6,449 nt of DNA, taken from assembly GCA_026398835.1 (NCBI GenBank), contig JAPLSD010000660.1:1-6449 (forward strand). Direction: 5' to 3'. Positions 5,688 through 6,449 of the stretch are shown here, one piece after another. Every line of letters starts with the position of its first letter. Position 1 is the stretch's first letter. The stretch comes from Pseudomonas sp. Its GTDB lineage: Bacteria; Pseudomonadota; Gammaproteobacteria; Pseudomonadales; Pseudomonadaceae. Under the pieces are notes generated by a model. That model was not told where the DNA came from and made no database searches. It worked only from the letters and a program-made list of their open reading frames with translations. The translations under genes were made by a program, and so were the position numbers.

Positions 5688-6449
5688 ATGCGGTTTTTGC
5701 CTGGCCTGTTACTTTTACTGCCTCTTGTGAGCACTTACGCTCAAGCCGAATTGATCGACGATGTAAATGACCGTGGCGAGCTGCGCATCGCTCTGGAAGC
5801 CAATACACCACCGTTTAACTTCAAGGATGACAGTAAACTCACGGGCTTCGAGGTCGAGTTGGGCCAAATGCTCGCCAGCGAGCTGGATGTGCGTGAAGAT
5901 TTTGTCATCACGGACTCGGCTGATCTGCTGCAAGGCGTGGAGAGCGGCAAGTACGATGTGGCCATCAACCACATAGCACTGACCCCGGAACTCAAGGATC
6001 GTTTCGACTTCAGCGAACCTTATAGTTATTCCAATGCGCATTTGATCGTGCGTCAGGAGGAGCCGCGCCCGCTGAGCACTCTGGAAGCGCTCAAGGGCCA
6101 AGCGCTGGGCGTGGCGCAAAGCAGCCAGTTCGCCGAGCAGACGCGCACGGTAGAAGGCGTCGATCTGCGCAGCTACCCCGACGCGCGACAACCGCTCAAA
6201 GACGTGGCGGATAAGCAGATCGACGCGGCCATCAGCGACCGTTTGCTGGTCCCTTACGCCATTCGTGATAGCCGCTTGCCCGTGAAGGAAGGCGCCAATG
6301 TTGGCCCGACGCTGAGCCTGGCAATCCCGTTTCAGAAAGGTAATCCGGCGTTTCAGGCCAGTATCGACAACGCGCTGCAACGCATCAAAGCGGATGGTCG
6401 GCTGATGGCGCTCTCGGAAAAATGGTTCGGGATGGATGCGAGCAAGCCG
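5688..6449 (+). CDS. Periplasmic amino-acid-type binding protein, L-cystine-binding (FliY/TcyJ) like, stop just outside window
   Basis: Solute-binding protein of family 3 for an ABC importer. 254 codons are open to the window edge. The C-terminus L-S-E-K-W-F-G-M-D-A-S-K-P resembles the end of E. coli FliY, so the protein is essentially complete. A signal peptide covers residues 1-20 (hydrophobic 6-14, A-Q-A before the cut). Lobe 1 begins R-G-E-L-R-I-A-L-E with P-P-F-N-F (41-45) and L-T-G-F-E-V-E (51-57). The D-F-S-E-P-Y motif is at 107-112, and lobe 2 contains D-A-A-I-S-D with Asp184, where the family's amino-group ligand lies. The usual carboxylate-binding Arg (T-x-x-R) is replaced: T99-P-E-L102. 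Overall similarity is highest to the cystine binders, but this change makes the ligand uncertain. Permease and ATPase genes may follow beyond the edge. Confidence 0.88.
   Translation, partial: MRFLPGLLLLLPLVSTYAQAELIDDVNDRGELRIALEANTPPFNFKDDSKLTGFEVELGQMLASELDVREDFVITDSADLLQGVESGKYDVAINHIALTPELKDRFDFSEPYSYSNAHLIVRQEEPRPLSTLEALKGQALGVAQSSQFAEQTRTVEGVDLRSYPDARQPLKDVADKQIDAAISDRLLVPYAIRDSRLPVKEGANVGPTLSLAIPFQKGNPAFQASIDNALQRIKADGRLMALSEKWFGMDASKP

Noticed and set aside
5715..6380. Minus-strand open frame of 221 codons opposite the binding-protein gene
   Set aside because: The plus-strand frame has a signal peptide, a strong ribosome-binding site and family motifs; the antisense frame has none.

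Overview
The window looks like a chromosomal housekeeping segment of a Pseudomonas, most likely of the P. fluorescens group. The protein sequences, the GC-rich codon use and a degenerate REP-type repeat of the kind common in that group all point there. The order rpiA, SdiA-regulated-family gene, FAH-family gene, D-2-hydroxyglutarate dehydrogenase, serA, DUF4399 gene, FliY-like binding protein resembles, as I recall it, the rpiA-to-serA region of other pseudomonads. I see no phage, transposon, CRISPR, rRNA or tRNA.

Layout: the 3' three quarters of rpiA (+) enter from the left edge and meet a minus-strand block across a REP-like inverted repeat. Read in its own direction, that block is D-2-hydroxyglutarate dehydrogenase, then an FAHD1-type hydrolase 29 bp downstream (probably one operon), then a membrane-anchored or exported beta-propeller of the SdiA-regulated (YjiK) family. 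A roughly 200-bp divergent control region with a 12-bp perfect palindrome separates this block from serA (+). A strong bidirectional terminator follows serA. Convergent to serA is a small secreted DUF4399 protein (-). Divergent from that, and running to the right edge, is an L-cystine (FliY/TcyJ)-type periplasmic binding protein (+).

Functionally, the core is serine synthesis. SerA oxidises 3-phosphoglycerate and, in Pseudomonas, is reported to pull the reaction forward by reducing 2-oxoglutarate to D-2-hydroxyglutarate. The divergent neighbour oxidises that back to 2-oxoglutarate. Serine feeds cysteine synthesis, which fits loosely with the cystine-type binding protein nearby.

The most striking observation is that serA is open and in frame but lacks 41 codons. 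Residues equivalent to 107-147 of a normal SerA are absent, with perfect family alignment on both sides. The missing block carries the conserved N-T-R-S-V-A-E segment and the interdomain helix, so this copy is probably inactive unless the deletion is an assembly or construction artefact. Other points worth a look are the palindrome between the serA and dehydrogenase genes, loss of the usual ligand-clamping arginine in the binding protein, and a histidine-rich DUF4399 protein. I found no clear sign of an undescribed multi-gene system; most of the window is ordinary core genome.
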